From NCBI GenBank assembly GCA_965250215.1, contig CBDFNN010000004.1, forward strand, positions 620,001-684,000: 64,000 nucleotides of DNA, read 5' to 3'. Shown here in pieces: positions 32,843-42,129 of the stretch (its first letter is position 1; the number at the start of each line of letters is the position of its first letter). The notes under the pieces were generated by a model. The model ran no database searches and was not told the DNA's origin. It saw only the letters and a list, made by a program, of their open reading frames with translations. This DNA is from CBDFNN01 sp965250215. Its GTDB lineage: Bacteria; Bacteroidota; Rhodothermia; Rhodothermales; DATKEJ01. Made by a program: the position numbers and the translations under genes.

Positions 32843-34342
32843 TTGAAGGACTTTAGCGAATTTCATCGACTCCACCCTCTAACCCTGATCAATCGGGTTA
32901 TCGCCTACTTGCCGGCTTTGGCATTTCTATTTATCGGCGCGACGAGGAGCGGAGATGCGGCTTCCAAAATAAATCTCGTGATTTCGATTGTTGGTGGCCT
33001 CTTTTTAGTACCGTGGATACTTACGACCTATTTCCGATTTAGCTATCGCATCGATTCTAAGGAGGTTACCATCCATAAGGGTGTATTTACCAGACAGCGT
33101 CGGAATATTCCAATGGATCGTATACAGAATGTAGAAATCGAACAACGATTTCTTCAGCAGATGCTAGGGCTTGCCAAGGTTACGATATCGACAGCGGGTA
33201 GTGCTCAGGCGGAAGGGGTTCTTGAATCGGTCAAGCTAAGCGTGGCCTCGGAAATAAAGGACAAGATAAAGCTCTACCAGAGTGAGCTTCCTGTACCCGC
33301 CAGCGAAGCTAGTCTAGATCAAAGTGCCGCAAAAGGTCAGGCTGGAGAGAGAGAAGAGCTCTTTAGAATGAAGCTTCCCAGAGTCTTTTTGGCAGGTCTG
33401 CTTCAGTTCTCACTCATATACATTGCTTTTATCTTCTCGACTTTGCAATTGTTCAGCATTGGACCAGAACAGATTTTCGATTGGTTTGACCGTGGTGAAC
33501 TTAGTTCCGTAGTGGAGGAAGTCGCGCTTCCGAAATCGATCCTCATCGGAATAGCTGTGTTGACGTCAATACTCTTAGGCTGGGTTACCGGAGCTCTTCT
33601 GACGGTAAATCGATACCTGAACTTCAGACTTTGGAAATCCGACAACAAGATCTACAAAAAACATGGACTGCTAACCTTGTCTGAGGATGCTATTCCCGTA
33701 TCGAAAGTCCATGCCTTGGTCATCGTTTCCAATCCAATGATGAGACTTTTTGGATGGCTTCGACTCGAGATTCAAACGATGGGTGTCCAGTCAGGCAGGC
33801 TGGGTAGAAAGGTTGTCATGCCTCTTGTAAGGCCAGAGGAATTGGTTGACATCGGACCTAGGATCGTTCCATTCAAGCTTCCATCTGTACTTCGCCCCGT
33901 CTCCAAGCTAACGGTCCGACGGTCATTGGTCAGACTCGGTGTAGCCTCTTTAGTCGTTTGGCTCCCCCTTATCTACTTTCAAAACCTATCCTGGGTGTGG
34001 CTGGTCTCGTCCCTCCTATTTGCTTTAGCCTACTCACTTCGGAGATACGACAGGATGGGATTTAATGAAGAAGGTGATACAGTTTACATTCGAAGTGGGG
34101 TCTGGAACAATCGAGTTTGGATAGTCGACAAGGCACGAATTCAATCCATTATCAATTCGGCCAGCTTCTTCCAACGTCGACTGGGTTTGCAGGATCTAAT
34201 AATCGACACGGCTGGTGCTTCTCCTTTGAACTATGTCAGACTGCCTGATCTTCCTGAATTAGAGGCCGACGAATGTAGAGTCAAGTACAACGCAGATATG
34301 CAAGATTTACTTGATGCCAAGGTTACTTTAGGTCAGGAATGA
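32843..34342 (+). CDS. bPH2-domain membrane protein YdbT-like
   Basis: A 499-residue partner of YdbS with three bPH2 segments separated by membrane helices. The segments are YRIDSKEVTIHKGVFTRQRR (about 73), YLNFRLWKSDNKIYKKHG (about 257) and VYIRSGVWNNRVWIVDKAR (about 414). Each is followed by the typical IQNVEIEQ/VHALVIVSN/IQSIINSAS strand. Helices occur near residues 15-55, 180-205, 230-255 and 360-390. The start is a TTG at 32843, 5 bp after ydbS, implying translational coupling. Function is unknown; a cell-envelope role is inferred from the family. Confidence 0.88.
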   Translation: MKDFSEFHRLHPLTLINRVIAYLPALAFLFIGATRSGDAASKINLVISIVGGLFLVPWILTTYFRFSYRIDSKEVTIHKGVFTRQRRNIPMDRIQNVEIEQRFLQQMLGLAKVTISTAGSAQAEGVLESVKLSVASEIKDKIKLYQSELPVPASEASLDQSAAKGQAGEREELFRMKLPRVFLAGLLQFSLIYIAFIFSTLQLFSIGPEQIFDWFDRGELSSVVEEVALPKSILIGIAVLTSILLGWVTGALLTVNRYLNFRLWKSDNKIYKKHGLLTLSEDAIPVSKVHALVIVSNPMMRLFGWLRLEIQTMGVQSGRLGRKVVMPLVRPEELVDIGPRIVPFKLPSVLRPVSKLTVRRSLVRLGVASLVVWLPLIYFQNLSWVWLVSSLLFALAYSLRRYDRMGFNEEGDTVYIRSGVWNNRVWIVDKARIQSIINSASFFQRRLGLQDLIIDTAGASPLNYVRLPDLPELEADECRVKYNADMQDLLDAKVTLGQE

Positions 34343-34366
34343 CAAAGTCCAAGAAATTTTGGGCAC

Positions 34367-34403
34367 AAAAAAAAGGGCCCCGTTTCCACCGAACTGAGCC
34401 CTT
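34367..34403 (-). terminator. Rho-independent-type terminator (minus strand)
   Basis: Read on the minus strand, AAGGGC (34398-34403) pairs with GCCCTT (34373-34378) and is followed by eight T residues. It lies 150 bp beyond the stop of the lipoprotein gene at 34554. The loop is 19 bases. Confidence 0.6.
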
Positions 34404-34553
34404 GTCCCACTGTAATAAAGATATGCTACTTTTTAGAAAGTGCTAATTTAGATAGGATTAAGGAAGCAACTGTCACAAATATAGGAGCACCCTTTAATCC
34501 AAGTATTATCCAGCGTTATATCATTGTTAAAAATATATTATCTGAGTATTACC

Positions 34554-35063
34554 TTAGGAAGTAATATTAAGACCCAGTTCCAGAGCAGCTTCTTCAAAAG
34601 TAGCCCATTTATTCGGTGCGATTTTGCCTGCATAGCCCTCGATAACAATTATTTTAATTGCTCCATCGCCGATGTCTAGGAGGTCGCCCTCGCCAAAATC
34701 GATCTGTAAAGTCACAAGACCCACCTGATATGTCAGGCCGTATTCGAGAGTCTCATCGATATCGCCATCCAGATCTGTATCAAAAACCATGGTGGCAGGA
34801 AGGGCTCTCCAGGTTGGATCCTCGGAGTCGAAATCTCGGATAAAGCCTATAATGGCCCCTTCATTGAAGATTCTGGGCGTTATTTCCGGAATTGAGCGAT
34901 CAACATAGCCCGTTCCATTGACAATAGCCCCTGAGTCGTTGTCATAGGAGAAGGTGAAAACCTCCGCCAGATTGTTGCTGTCGTCTTCGTAATAGACATC
35001 TTGATCGCAGGCTGTGGCCGTAAAGATCATGGCTAGTAGTATGTAATGTAGATTTCGTTTCAT
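34554..35063 (-). CDS. Lipoprotein of unknown function
   Basis: A 169-residue protein with a lipoprotein signal, MKRNLHYILLAMIFTATAC. The mature chain is acidic and beta-rich (VFTFSYDNDSGAIVNGTGYV, FDTDLDGDIDETLEYG). The D-x-D-x-D element in TDLDGDID is reminiscent of calcium-binding loops, but one element is not enough to claim binding. I do not recognise the family. It diverges from the CotH gene across a long gap and has a terminator downstream. Confidence 0.7.
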   Translation of the reverse strand: MKRNLHYILLAMIFTATACDQDVYYEDDSNNLAEVFTFSYDNDSGAIVNGTGYVDRSIPEITPRIFNEGAIIGFIRDFDSEDPTWRALPATMVFDTDLDGDIDETLEYGLTYQVGLVTLQIDFGEGDLLDIGDGAIKIIVIEGYAGKIAPNKWATFEEAALELGLNITS

Positions 35064-35657
35064 GGCTCCACCTCTTCGTTTAGGTGTTATATTTCGTTAG
35101 TAGTCTCTTTCTAGACAACAGCCGTGCCGATCTCAAAAAGCAAGCAACTGCAGACATATTCTTAGCCTCAGGGTAGAAAGATCGTCCTGTTTCTGTGTTA
35201 ATTGTCCACAAATAAGGACGGTTTAAATTTGAAAAAGCTCGGTCATTGTTAAACTGTCTTGGCACATACGTATCTTATTGTCAGTCATGTATTGGAGGAA
35301 TTAATTGGACATTTCAAGGAAAACTTGACAAAAATCTAAGTAATCCGTTTCTTATAGGAGGTTTAGGATTATTCACTTAAAGATTTTCATTAATTGATTT
35401 ATTGAAATCCCGCGAAAGTGGGTAGGTGTCCAGTTAGGAGGTTAAGATCGATTGTCAAGGCCGAGAATTACGGCTACACCACGAAATCGCTTTTCTGCCT
35501 GCAATAATTGGCGCGCTAGCTAACGATCGAGCTCGGCTAATACACCAAGTCAATCTCAAGAGTAGCTTCGTTTTTGCTATTAGTTTATAAATAATAACGG
35601 GCATTGCAGCGGAATAAACCGCAGCATCACCACTAGAACAGATACCAGTCAGGAGCG
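35064..35657. other. 594-bp gap with structured leader upstream of the CotH gene
   Basis: No convincing gene. Structures seen: CCCGC-GAAA-GTGGG hairpin at 35409-35422, a GCGG-AATAAA-CCGC hairpin about 45 bp before the CotH start, two isolated Shine-Dalgarno-like AGGAGGTT(T/A)A sites near 35357 and 35437 with no ORF after them, and an AT-rich TTTATAAATAATAA stretch near 35584 that could be a promoter. AGGAG just before 35658 is the ribosome-binding site of the CotH gene. Confidence 0.45.
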
Positions 35658-38600
35658 ATGAATAACTACGCAGTTACGAGGACTTGTGCTTTGATCCTCG
35701 CTGTCTTTACTCTTTTTACTAGCGAGGTAATAGGGCAAGACATCAACAAAGCCAAGGCTAATCCTAAAAGAGGATTCTATAGTAGTCCTATCACGGTTTC
35801 CCTTGCGTCATCTACGGCAGGAGCTAGCATCCGATATACGACAGATGGCAGCAAGCCCAATAGAGGTTATGGACAATCTTATGGTGGCCCCTTCTCCGTT
35901 AGTCGAACAACAGTTGTCCGAGCGGTAGCCTATGTAGGAAGTGAAGAGTCGAAAGTATCCGCCTCTACCTACATTTTCACCAGTGATGTGAGGAATCAAC
36001 CCTGGGTCTTGTCGGGCCATCCCAACTGGAATATTAATTTCGGCGGCGCGACTCATCAGCTTGATTATCAAATGGATCCCAACATTGTGAACAATGGATC
36101 CTACAATCTGGACCAGTCATTAAAGGCCATTCCAACGATTTCCATTTCGCTTCCTAAGGACAAGATCTTTGGTGAAGCCAACGGCATCTACCGGAAAGGA
36201 GGGTCTGGCAACAACACGAATTACGAGGAGGAGGTGTCGATTGAGTTTATCAACGCTCAAGACCCCAACAAAAACTATCAGACAAATGCTGGACTGACCC
36301 CTCATAGCCACGTAACACTAAAGAGATCTCTCCGACTTTACTTTAGAGGTCAGTACGGCGATTCAAAGTTAGACTATGATCTTTTTGAGGAGGCCCCTGA
36401 AGGAAGCGAATCAGCTGGAAAGGATTTTGACAAATTAGTTCTTCGTGCTGGACTCAACCGAGGATTTGCTGGATATATGCCCGAGAAGCAGAACAGGACA
36501 GTTTTGGTCAGGGATGAGTGGGGACGGCAGAGCCAAATTGCGATGTCTGGCATGGGTGTTCACGGTACCTTTGCTCATCTTTATCTGAACGGAATCTATT
36601 GGGGAATTTACAATGTCGCCGAAAGACCAGACGAGGATTTTACCTCTGAGTATCTAGGAGGAGAGCCTGAAGATTACTTCGCCGGAAATCATGGTGGAGC
36701 GCTGGGAGGAAACAATGCTCGATTCGCCACTCTAGTAAATACTCTGATTCATAGAGACCAATCTATTCTAAGTAATTACAACGAGTTGAAGGAATATTTG
36801 GACGTAGAGCAATTTATCGACTACGTCTTACTCTATTTCTATGCAGGTGCAGGTGACTGGCAGGATGAGAATCCGGACGGAACCGGTGGCTATGAGAATA
36901 ATTTCTATCATGGCAACAGAAACAATCCTCCAGGACCAACTCAATACTTCGTTTGGGACTTCGAAAGCTCTTGGTTTGATAGCCAGGATATGCAGTGGAC
37001 GGGAAGATCAAATGATGGCGCCTGGATCAAACCGCAATTTCTCACCTCTTCAGAAGGAAGTATTAGGCCTTTCAATTCAGCAAGGCACAAGCGAATTGCA
37101 GCTGTATTTAGGTCCGCCTGGAGAAGTTCTGAGTTCCGATCAACCTGGAGAGATCGAGTTTATACGCATATTCGCCAGCCAGGCGGAGCACTTACGGATC
37201 AAGAATCAAAAAATCGATTCCGAAGCCTATCAGATTACATCGAGACTGCCGTTGTAGCTGAGTTTGCACGTTGGGGTGATTCTAGAATGCCTGACTCCTT
37301 CACCGGTGTCAGTAGCCAGTTCGACAGGAATACCCACTGGTATAGCGCTCGAGATGAGGTTCTCGGAATGATGAACGGGAATGGCGAAGCTCTGATATCG
37401 ATATTGCAGAGCACTAAGATGAGCGGTTCGTGGATGTACACCTCTACAAGAGCTCCGGCCTTTTCCAGGGAATCTGGTGAGGTGACCAGCGGTTACAATC
37501 TGAGTATCTCCAATCCAAACGGAGGAGATGGCGACATTTACTACACAACCAATGGGTCTGACCCACGACTCGTTGGAGGAGGTGTTTCAGGTGCAGCAAT
37601 GCCAGGAGGAGATGCTATCCAAGTTCGAGTTGACGGAGGTGTAACCAACATTAACGCTAGAGTTTATAACTCTGGTGGATGGTGGAGTCCTCTTCATAAG
37701 GCTACTTACTACGGTCCTCAGGACCTTCAAAAAGTTGTCATCAACGAGATCATGTACAATCCGACTCCAACGGGTACCTCCGGACAACCTGACCACGTAG
37801 ATGGAGATGAGTACGAATTCTTGGAGCTGTATAACAATAGTCCAGGCGCACTCAATTTGAGCAACGCCACTTTCACAGACGGCATTGAATTCACATTCCC
37901 CGACGGGACAATCTTGGCACCGAATCAGTTTTACATTTTGGCCAGCAATTCTCTTCGTTTTCAGCAGAGATATAGTCGATCTCCAGACGGTGTCTATTCT
38001 GGAAGACTAAAGGATGGTGGCGAAAACCTAACACTGTCAGAAGCAACTGGTGCACTTATCGATAATGTTAACTACGACGATGCGGCTCCTTGGCCAACTG
38101 CGGCAGATGGTACAGGTCGCTCTCTTGAGCTTACAGAACCAGGGGCTTCAAACAATGGCCCATCAAACTGGTTGATCTCAGCTGTAATGCAAGGCACGCC
38201 TGGTGTTCAGAACACCACGGGACTTCCGGTCGAGATGTCTTCAATGGATGCTTTTGTAGATGGCAGGTCTGTTGAAATTCATTGGTCTACTTCTTCGGAG
38301 GAGAACAATGCGGGTTTCGCTATCGAGCATGCTGAAATCATTGGTCTCAATGCGCGAGAAACTTCTCCATTCCCAGTGGCCTTTGCCGCTGAGTCCTTCC
38401 TACCAAAGAAGGAATTCAAGGAGATCGGCTATGTCGAAGGTAATGGCACGACTACAGAGTCTCAGAACTATTCCTATACTGCAGGAGAGCTTGCTGTCGG
38501 CATGCACTACTTCAGACTGCGACAGATAGATTTCGATGGCCGCCAGACCTACACGGACGAGCTGGCGCTCTCGGTAGGTACCCCAACGAAATACCTTTTG

Positions 38601-38852
38601 GACTCGGCTTACCCTAATCCATTCAATCCAACAACAACGATCCGTTTCGCGGTTCTAGAACGATCACCTGTAGAGGTGAAGTTGTATGACATGGTTGGAA
38701 GAGAGGTTCAGACCTTGTTCTCCGGCATCGCAGAGGACAATGTGATGCAGATAGTTCGAATTGATGGAAGCGATCTGTCAAGTGGTATTTACTTCGTTCA
38801 AATGACAGCACCTGAGTTCATTCAGACGAAGGAAATCGTTCTAGCTAAGTAA
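35658..38852 (+). CDS. Secreted CotH-kinase/lamin-tail protein with T9SS sorting signal
   Basis: A 1064-residue surface or secreted protein. It has a signal peptide (cleaved near SEVIGQ, residue 27) and a chitobiase/HEX-type C-terminal beta domain at about 35-108 (GASIRYTTDGSKPNRGYG). A CotH-type domain spans about 160-560 (LRLYFRGQYG, LVLRAGLNRGFAGY, GIYWGIYNVAERPDEDF, YFVWDFESSWFD). A second chitobiase-like repeat lies near 625-675 and a lamin-tail domain near 692-800 (VVINEIMYNPTPTG). A spacer leads to the type IX secretion sorting domain (YPNPFNPTTTIRF ... LSSGIYFVQM). CotH proteins phosphorylate spore-coat proteins in Bacillus; in this context the domain may act on cell-surface or secreted targets. 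Activity is not testable here. Confidence 0.93.
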   Translation: MNNYAVTRTCALILAVFTLFTSEVIGQDINKAKANPKRGFYSSPITVSLASSTAGASIRYTTDGSKPNRGYGQSYGGPFSVSRTTVVRAVAYVGSEESKVSASTYIFTSDVRNQPWVLSGHPNWNINFGGATHQLDYQMDPNIVNNGSYNLDQSLKAIPTISISLPKDKIFGEANGIYRKGGSGNNTNYEEEVSIEFINAQDPNKNYQTNAGLTPHSHVTLKRSLRLYFRGQYGDSKLDYDLFEEAPEGSESAGKDFDKLVLRAGLNRGFAGYMPEKQNRTVLVRDEWGRQSQIAMSGMGVHGTFAHLYLNGIYWGIYNVAERPDEDFTSEYLGGEPEDYFAGNHGGALGGNNARFATLVNTLIHRDQSILSNYNELKEYLDVEQFIDYVLLYFYAGAGDWQDENPDGTGGYENNFYHGNRNNPPGPTQYFVWDFESSWFDSQDMQWTGRSNDGAWIKPQFLTSSEGSIRPFNSARHKRIAAVFRSAWRSSEFRSTWRDRVYTHIRQPGGALTDQESKNRFRSLSDYIETAVVAEFARWGDSRMPDSFTGVSSQFDRNTHWYSARDEVLGMMNGNGEALISILQSTKMSGSWMYTSTRAPAFSRESGEVTSGYNLSISNPNGGDGDIYYTTNGSDPRLVGGGVSGAAMPGGDAIQVRVDGGVTNINARVYNSGGWWSPLHKATYYGPQDLQKVVINEIMYNPTPTGTSGQPDHVDGDEYEFLELYNNSPGALNLSNATFTDGIEFTFPDGTILAPNQFYILASNSLRFQQRYSRSPDGVYSGRLKDGGENLTLSEATGALIDNVNYDDAAPWPTAADGTGRSLELTEPGASNNGPSNWLISAVMQGTPGVQNTTGLPVEMSSMDAFVDGRSVEIHWSTSSEENNAGFAIEHAEIIGLNARETSPFPVAFAAESFLPKKEFKEIGYVEGNGTTTESQNYSYTAGELAVGMHYFRLRQIDFDGRQTYTDELALSVGTPTKYLLDSAYPNPFNPTTTIRFAVLERSPVEVKLYDMVGREVQTLFSGIAEDNVMQIVRIDGSDLSSGIYFVQMTAPEFIQTKEIVLAK

Positions 38853-38902
38853 CTGGATGGAGGTTTTCCGGAGATCGCATGATCTTGGATGAGAATTGAT
38901 TT

Positions 38903-38929
38903 GGGCTCGGCTTCGGTCGGGCCTTTTTT
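38903..38929 (+). terminator. Rho-independent terminator of the CotH gene
   Basis: An 8-bp stem GGCTCGGC/GTCGGGCC around a TTCG tetraloop is followed by six T residues (38924-38929). It lies 51 bp after the stop codon. Confidence 0.92.
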
Positions 38930-39057
38930 GTTTGGACGTGATTCGTCACTCGACACTCGTCCTTCGTAACCTGTGGATCGATTACAATGCTAAATAAGAT
39001 CACGCACGATGGCCAAAGATAAATCACGACGCTCCAGTCCCCGTGCTGGTGGTAATT

Positions 39058-39072
39058 CGGAACACGGAACAC
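39058..39072. repeat. Two CGGAACA units next to the ruvB stop
   Basis: CGGAACACGGAACAC repeats the heptamer found in gmk. It lies in the 3' region of ruvB, which is on the minus strand. Confidence 0.8.
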
Positions 39073-39080
39073 CTAGCTCC

Positions 39081-40115
39081 TTACTCGGAGCCGAAAAGTG
39101 TATTTCCTTTTCCTTCTGTCGGTCCTGGCATGCCAAGATGTTTATAGGCTCTTGCTGCAGCTACTCTGCCTCTCGGTGTTCGTTCTAGGAAGCCTTCTTG
39201 AATCAGAAAGGGCTCATAGACCTCCTCGATGGTGCCGGCGTCTTCGCCAACTGCAACGGCGATTGTGGAGAGCCCCGTAGGCCCACCGCCGAACTTCTCG
39301 ATCAGCGTGGCTAGAATGCGCAGATCCATGTCGTCCAATCCAGAATCGTCAACGTCCAATGCATTCAGAGCCCGATCGGCGACCTGTAGATTGATACTTC
39401 CGTCTCCCTCAACTTGCGCGAAGTCGCGAGTTCGACGTAGAAGTTTATTCGCTATCCGCGGTGTACCTCGGCTTCTTCTGGCGATTTCATGGCTCCCTGT
39501 GCTGTCGATCGGAACACCCATGATGGCCGCTGATCTCTCGACGATCTCGACGAGCAAAGGAGTTGAGTAATAGTCATATCTAAAATCAATTCCGAATCTA
39601 GCTCGTAATGGAGCCGTCAATAATCCCTTGCGTGTTGTTGCTCCAATCAATGTAAAAGGAGGAAGCGTGATTCGGACGCTTCTTGCGCTGGGACCGGAGT
39701 CAATAAGAATATCAATGCAATAGTCCTCCATGGCGGAATAGAGATATTCCTCAATGGCCGGGCTTAAGCGGTGAATCTCATCGATGAAAAGGACATCACC
39801 TTCGTCCAGATTCGTCAGAATGCCTGCGATGCTGGCTGGCTTATCCAAGGCTGGTCCGGAGGTTACCTTGATCGATGTGCCCATTTCGCCGGCGATTATG
39901 TACGCAAGGGTCGTCTTACCAAGTCCGGGAGGACCAGAAAGTAGAACATGGTCCAAAGACTCATTTCTTCCTTTTGCAGCCTCGAGAAAGACATTCAGAT
40001 TTGTCTTAATTTTCTCCTGACCTATGAATTCATTAAGCGATCTAGGCCGCAATTTCCTCTCAAGGTCCTCATCGACCCTGATTTCGCCTCCTGTGATCTC
40101 CTCGTTTTCTCTCAT
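39081..40115 (-). CDS. ruvB: Holliday junction branch migration helicase RuvB
   Basis: A 344-residue AAA+ motor that drives RuvA-bound Holliday junctions. Blocks: LRPRSLNEFIGQEKIK, Walker A GPPGLGKTTLA, Walker B LFIDEIHRLSPAIEEYLYSA, sensor TLIGATTRKGLL and RARFGIDFRYDYY, RGTPRIANKLLRRTRDFA. The C-terminal winged-helix domain has TLIEKFGGGPTGLSTIAVA and EPFLIQEGFLERTPRGR. Length is normal. ruvA is not in the window. Start ATG at 40113-40115. Confidence 0.98.
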   Translation of the reverse strand: MRENEEITGGEIRVDEDLERKLRPRSLNEFIGQEKIKTNLNVFLEAAKGRNESLDHVLLSGPPGLGKTTLAYIIAGEMGTSIKVTSGPALDKPASIAGILTNLDEGDVLFIDEIHRLSPAIEEYLYSAMEDYCIDILIDSGPSARSVRITLPPFTLIGATTRKGLLTAPLRARFGIDFRYDYYSTPLLVEIVERSAAIMGVPIDSTGSHEIARRSRGTPRIANKLLRRTRDFAQVEGDGSINLQVADRALNALDVDDSGLDDMDLRILATLIEKFGGGPTGLSTIAVAVGEDAGTIEEVYEPFLIQEGFLERTPRGRVAAARAYKHLGMPGPTEGKGNTLFGSE

Positions 40116-40198
40116 GAATTAGTCAAAAATTTACCAAAGCAATATAGGGTCAACTTTGGGAAAGAAGGCCCTTCTCTATTAGCATTTTGAAGAAATAG

Positions 40199-40227
40199 TT
40201 GACAAGTTCGGCCGGTCTCAATACTAT
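40199..40227 (+). promoter_or_regulatory. Sigma-70-like promoter upstream of rpoN
   Basis: A perfect TTGACA (40199-40204) and TACTAT (40222-40227) are separated by 17 bp, about 200 bp before rpoN. This predicts a long untranslated leader containing the two structures listed next. Confidence 0.6.
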
Positions 40228-40332
40228 GTCTTTGTGTAAGGAATGTGAATAGGCATAATAATTGCGGAGCTGGCGGGATCAATTGTCTTGAAATAGCTTT
40301 TTAGCTTATGATTCGGGCAGTTGGAGGCAAAC

Positions 40333-40356
40333 AATCTGCTTGAATAAAAGCAGATT
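40333..40356 (+). promoter_or_regulatory. Perfect stem-loop in the rpoN leader
   Basis: AATCTGCTT (40333-40341) pairs perfectly with AAGCAGATT (40348-40356) around a 6-base loop, followed by only two T residues. It could be a weak attenuator or a protein-binding RNA element. Confidence 0.5.
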
Positions 40357-40376
40357 TTGCAGGCAATTGGCAATTA

Positions 40377-40395
40377 AATAAGTATTATACTTATT
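40377..40395. promoter_or_regulatory. 19-bp palindrome before the rpoN start, operator-like
   Basis: AATAAGTAT-T-ATACTTATT is a perfect palindrome with 9-bp arms around one central base. It lies 33 bp before the rpoN ATG and just ahead of the Shine-Dalgarno (AGGAAGGAGAAA). A dimeric repressor site is one reading; the bound protein is unknown. Confidence 0.5.
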
Positions 40396-40428
40396 CTGTT
40401 TCTAGGAAGGAGAAACAACTCGGAGGCT

Positions 40429-41913
40429 ATGATTTCAATCGGGCAAAGGCAGTCGGTAAGGCAAGAGCAAAGGCTCTCACCGCAAGTCATACAGTATATA
40501 AAGCTGTTGACGAAGACTACCCTTGAGCTCGAGCAAAAGATAAAAGAAGAGCTTGAAATCAACCCACTTCTCGAGGAAGGAGAGGAGCTTGATGCCGACC
40601 TTGAATCGTTTGAGACCAAATCTGAAGAAAGCGCTGAAAAGAGTGAGGAAGCAACAGGGGCAGAGGACGACTGGGATCCAGAATATTTTCTCCACGCAAC
40701 AGACGAGCTATACGGCTACAAGGCGGGAGCAGATAATGGGCAAGTTGAGGATCGCTCTATGCCAACCCCCTATGTTGAATCAACCATTGAGCATCTTCGG
40801 CAGCAGATCGGCATGCTTGAGCTGGATGATCTGGAGGAAACGATAGCTGACCAAATAATTGGATCTATCGATGAGGACGGTTACTTAAGAAGACAGCTCG
40901 AGTCTATTAAGGACGATATGATGTTTCATCAAGGTGTTGAGGTAAGTGACCAGCAACTTGAGAGCGTGTTGTCAACGATCCAGCATCTCGATCCAATTGG
41001 AATTGGTTCTCGGACTCTTCAGGAGTGCCTGATCGTTCAGCTAGAGGTTAAAGACGAAGATACAATCGGAAGGCAGGTGGCCATCGAAATACTCCGCGAC
41101 AACTATAAGGCTTTTACGATGAAGCATTTTGAGCAGCTTCAGCGAAAGATCAATGTATCAAAGGAGGAATTAAAGGCTGGATTTGATTTGATTCTAAAAT
41201 TGAATCCGAAGCCGGGTGAGGGAGATGTCAGTTCTGGCAATCATTATATCACCCCTGATTTCATGGTCCGCTACAATGAGGAAGACGATGATTTCACGAT
41301 TAGACTCAATGGTAAAAATGCTCCTGCTCTAAAGATCTCCAAGGCCTATCGGGAGATGCTCCAAAACATTGCATCGGCCAGGAAGAAGGGAGAAAAGCCC
41401 ACAGCGGTTTCAAAGGAGACCAAGCAATTTTTAAAGACAAAGATGGACTCAGCCAAATGGTTCATCAATTCTATTGAGCAGAGAAGGTTGACCATGGCCA
41501 AAGTCATGGAAACGATGGTCGCCTTGCAAGAAAACTTCTTCCGACACGGCGCCGGCCATTTGCGACCAATGATTTTGAAGGACATCGCAGAGAAAATCAA
41601 CATGGATATCTCGACGGTCAGCAGGGTGGTCAATGGGAAGTACGTTCAGACTGAATTTGGCGTCTTCGAGTTGAAGTACTTTTTCTCAGAAGGTCTGTCC
41701 ACGGATGACGGTCCTGATGTGTCGAATAAGGAAATAAAGGCTCTGATTCGGAAGATCATCGAGGCTGAAGAAAAGAGACGTCCTCTTTCGGACAATAAGA
41801 TCGCCACGATTCTGGATGAGCAAGGATTCAATATCGCTCGAAGGACCGTAAGTAAGTACCGCGAGCAACTGGGAATTCCTGTCGCCAGGATGCGGAAGCA
41901 AATAATAGTTTAG
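40429..41913 (+). CDS. rpoN: RNA polymerase sigma-54 factor
   Basis: A 494-residue alternative sigma factor that needs AAA+ activators. Region I is QEQRLSPQVIQYIKLLTKTT followed by LELEQKIKEELEINPLLEEG. An acidic linker (about 47-100) follows. The core-binding domain has IQHLDPIGIGSRTLQECL, and the DNA-binding part has LKDIAEKINMDISTVSRVVN and GKYVQTEFGVFELKYFFSEG. The C-terminal RpoN box is present as ARRTVSKYREQLGIP. No enhancer-binding protein is in the window. The leader carries a promoter, a hairpin and a palindrome, and the gene has one of the best ribosome-binding sites here. Confidence 0.97.
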   Translation: MISIGQRQSVRQEQRLSPQVIQYIKLLTKTTLELEQKIKEELEINPLLEEGEELDADLESFETKSEESAEKSEEATGAEDDWDPEYFLHATDELYGYKAGADNGQVEDRSMPTPYVESTIEHLRQQIGMLELDDLEETIADQIIGSIDEDGYLRRQLESIKDDMMFHQGVEVSDQQLESVLSTIQHLDPIGIGSRTLQECLIVQLEVKDEDTIGRQVAIEILRDNYKAFTMKHFEQLQRKINVSKEELKAGFDLILKLNPKPGEGDVSSGNHYITPDFMVRYNEEDDDFTIRLNGKNAPALKISKAYREMLQNIASARKKGEKPTAVSKETKQFLKTKMDSAKWFINSIEQRRLTMAKVMETMVALQENFFRHGAGHLRPMILKDIAEKINMDISTVSRVVNGKYVQTEFGVFELKYFFSEGLSTDDGPDVSNKEIKALIRKIIEAEEKRRPLSDNKIATILDEQGFNIARRTVSKYREQLGIPVARMRKQIIV

Positions 41914-42001
41914 GAGCTGAGGGGCTAGGGGGCTGAGGAGCTGGGGTACTTTCGTGCTTCGATAACGACCAGGCACCAAAGACCAAAAACCAAGGACCAA
42001 T
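41914..42001. repeat. Two word repeats downstream of rpoN
   Basis: GAGCTGAGGGGCTAGGGGGC and GAGGAGCTGGGG (a degenerate reverse form of CAGCCCCT) are followed by GGCACCAAAGACC, AAAAACCAAGGACC and AATAAAAA. Confidence 0.7.
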
Positions 42002-42039
42002 AAAAAGGCCCCCCCACGTAACCCGGCGCGGAGAGGCCT
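42002..42039 (-). terminator. Strong terminator for the small minus-strand ORF
   Basis: Read on the minus strand, AGGCCTCTCC pairs over ten positions (two G-U) with GGGGGGGCCT around a 14-base loop and is followed by TTTTT. It lies about 90 bp beyond the stop of the 56-residue ORF, which supports that this ORF is transcribed. Confidence 0.7.
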
Positions 42040-42129
42040 ACTGACTGCCGCTTTGAACGGCATCATCATCATCACCATCAGAGATGCTCTTTCAAATGGA
42101 CTCGCTCAGAATCGAGCCATTTAATTCTT

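Noticed and set aside
35080..35265. 61-codon minus-strand frame upstream of the lipoprotein gene
   Set aside because: No signal, motif or ribosome-binding site; sits in a promoter region.
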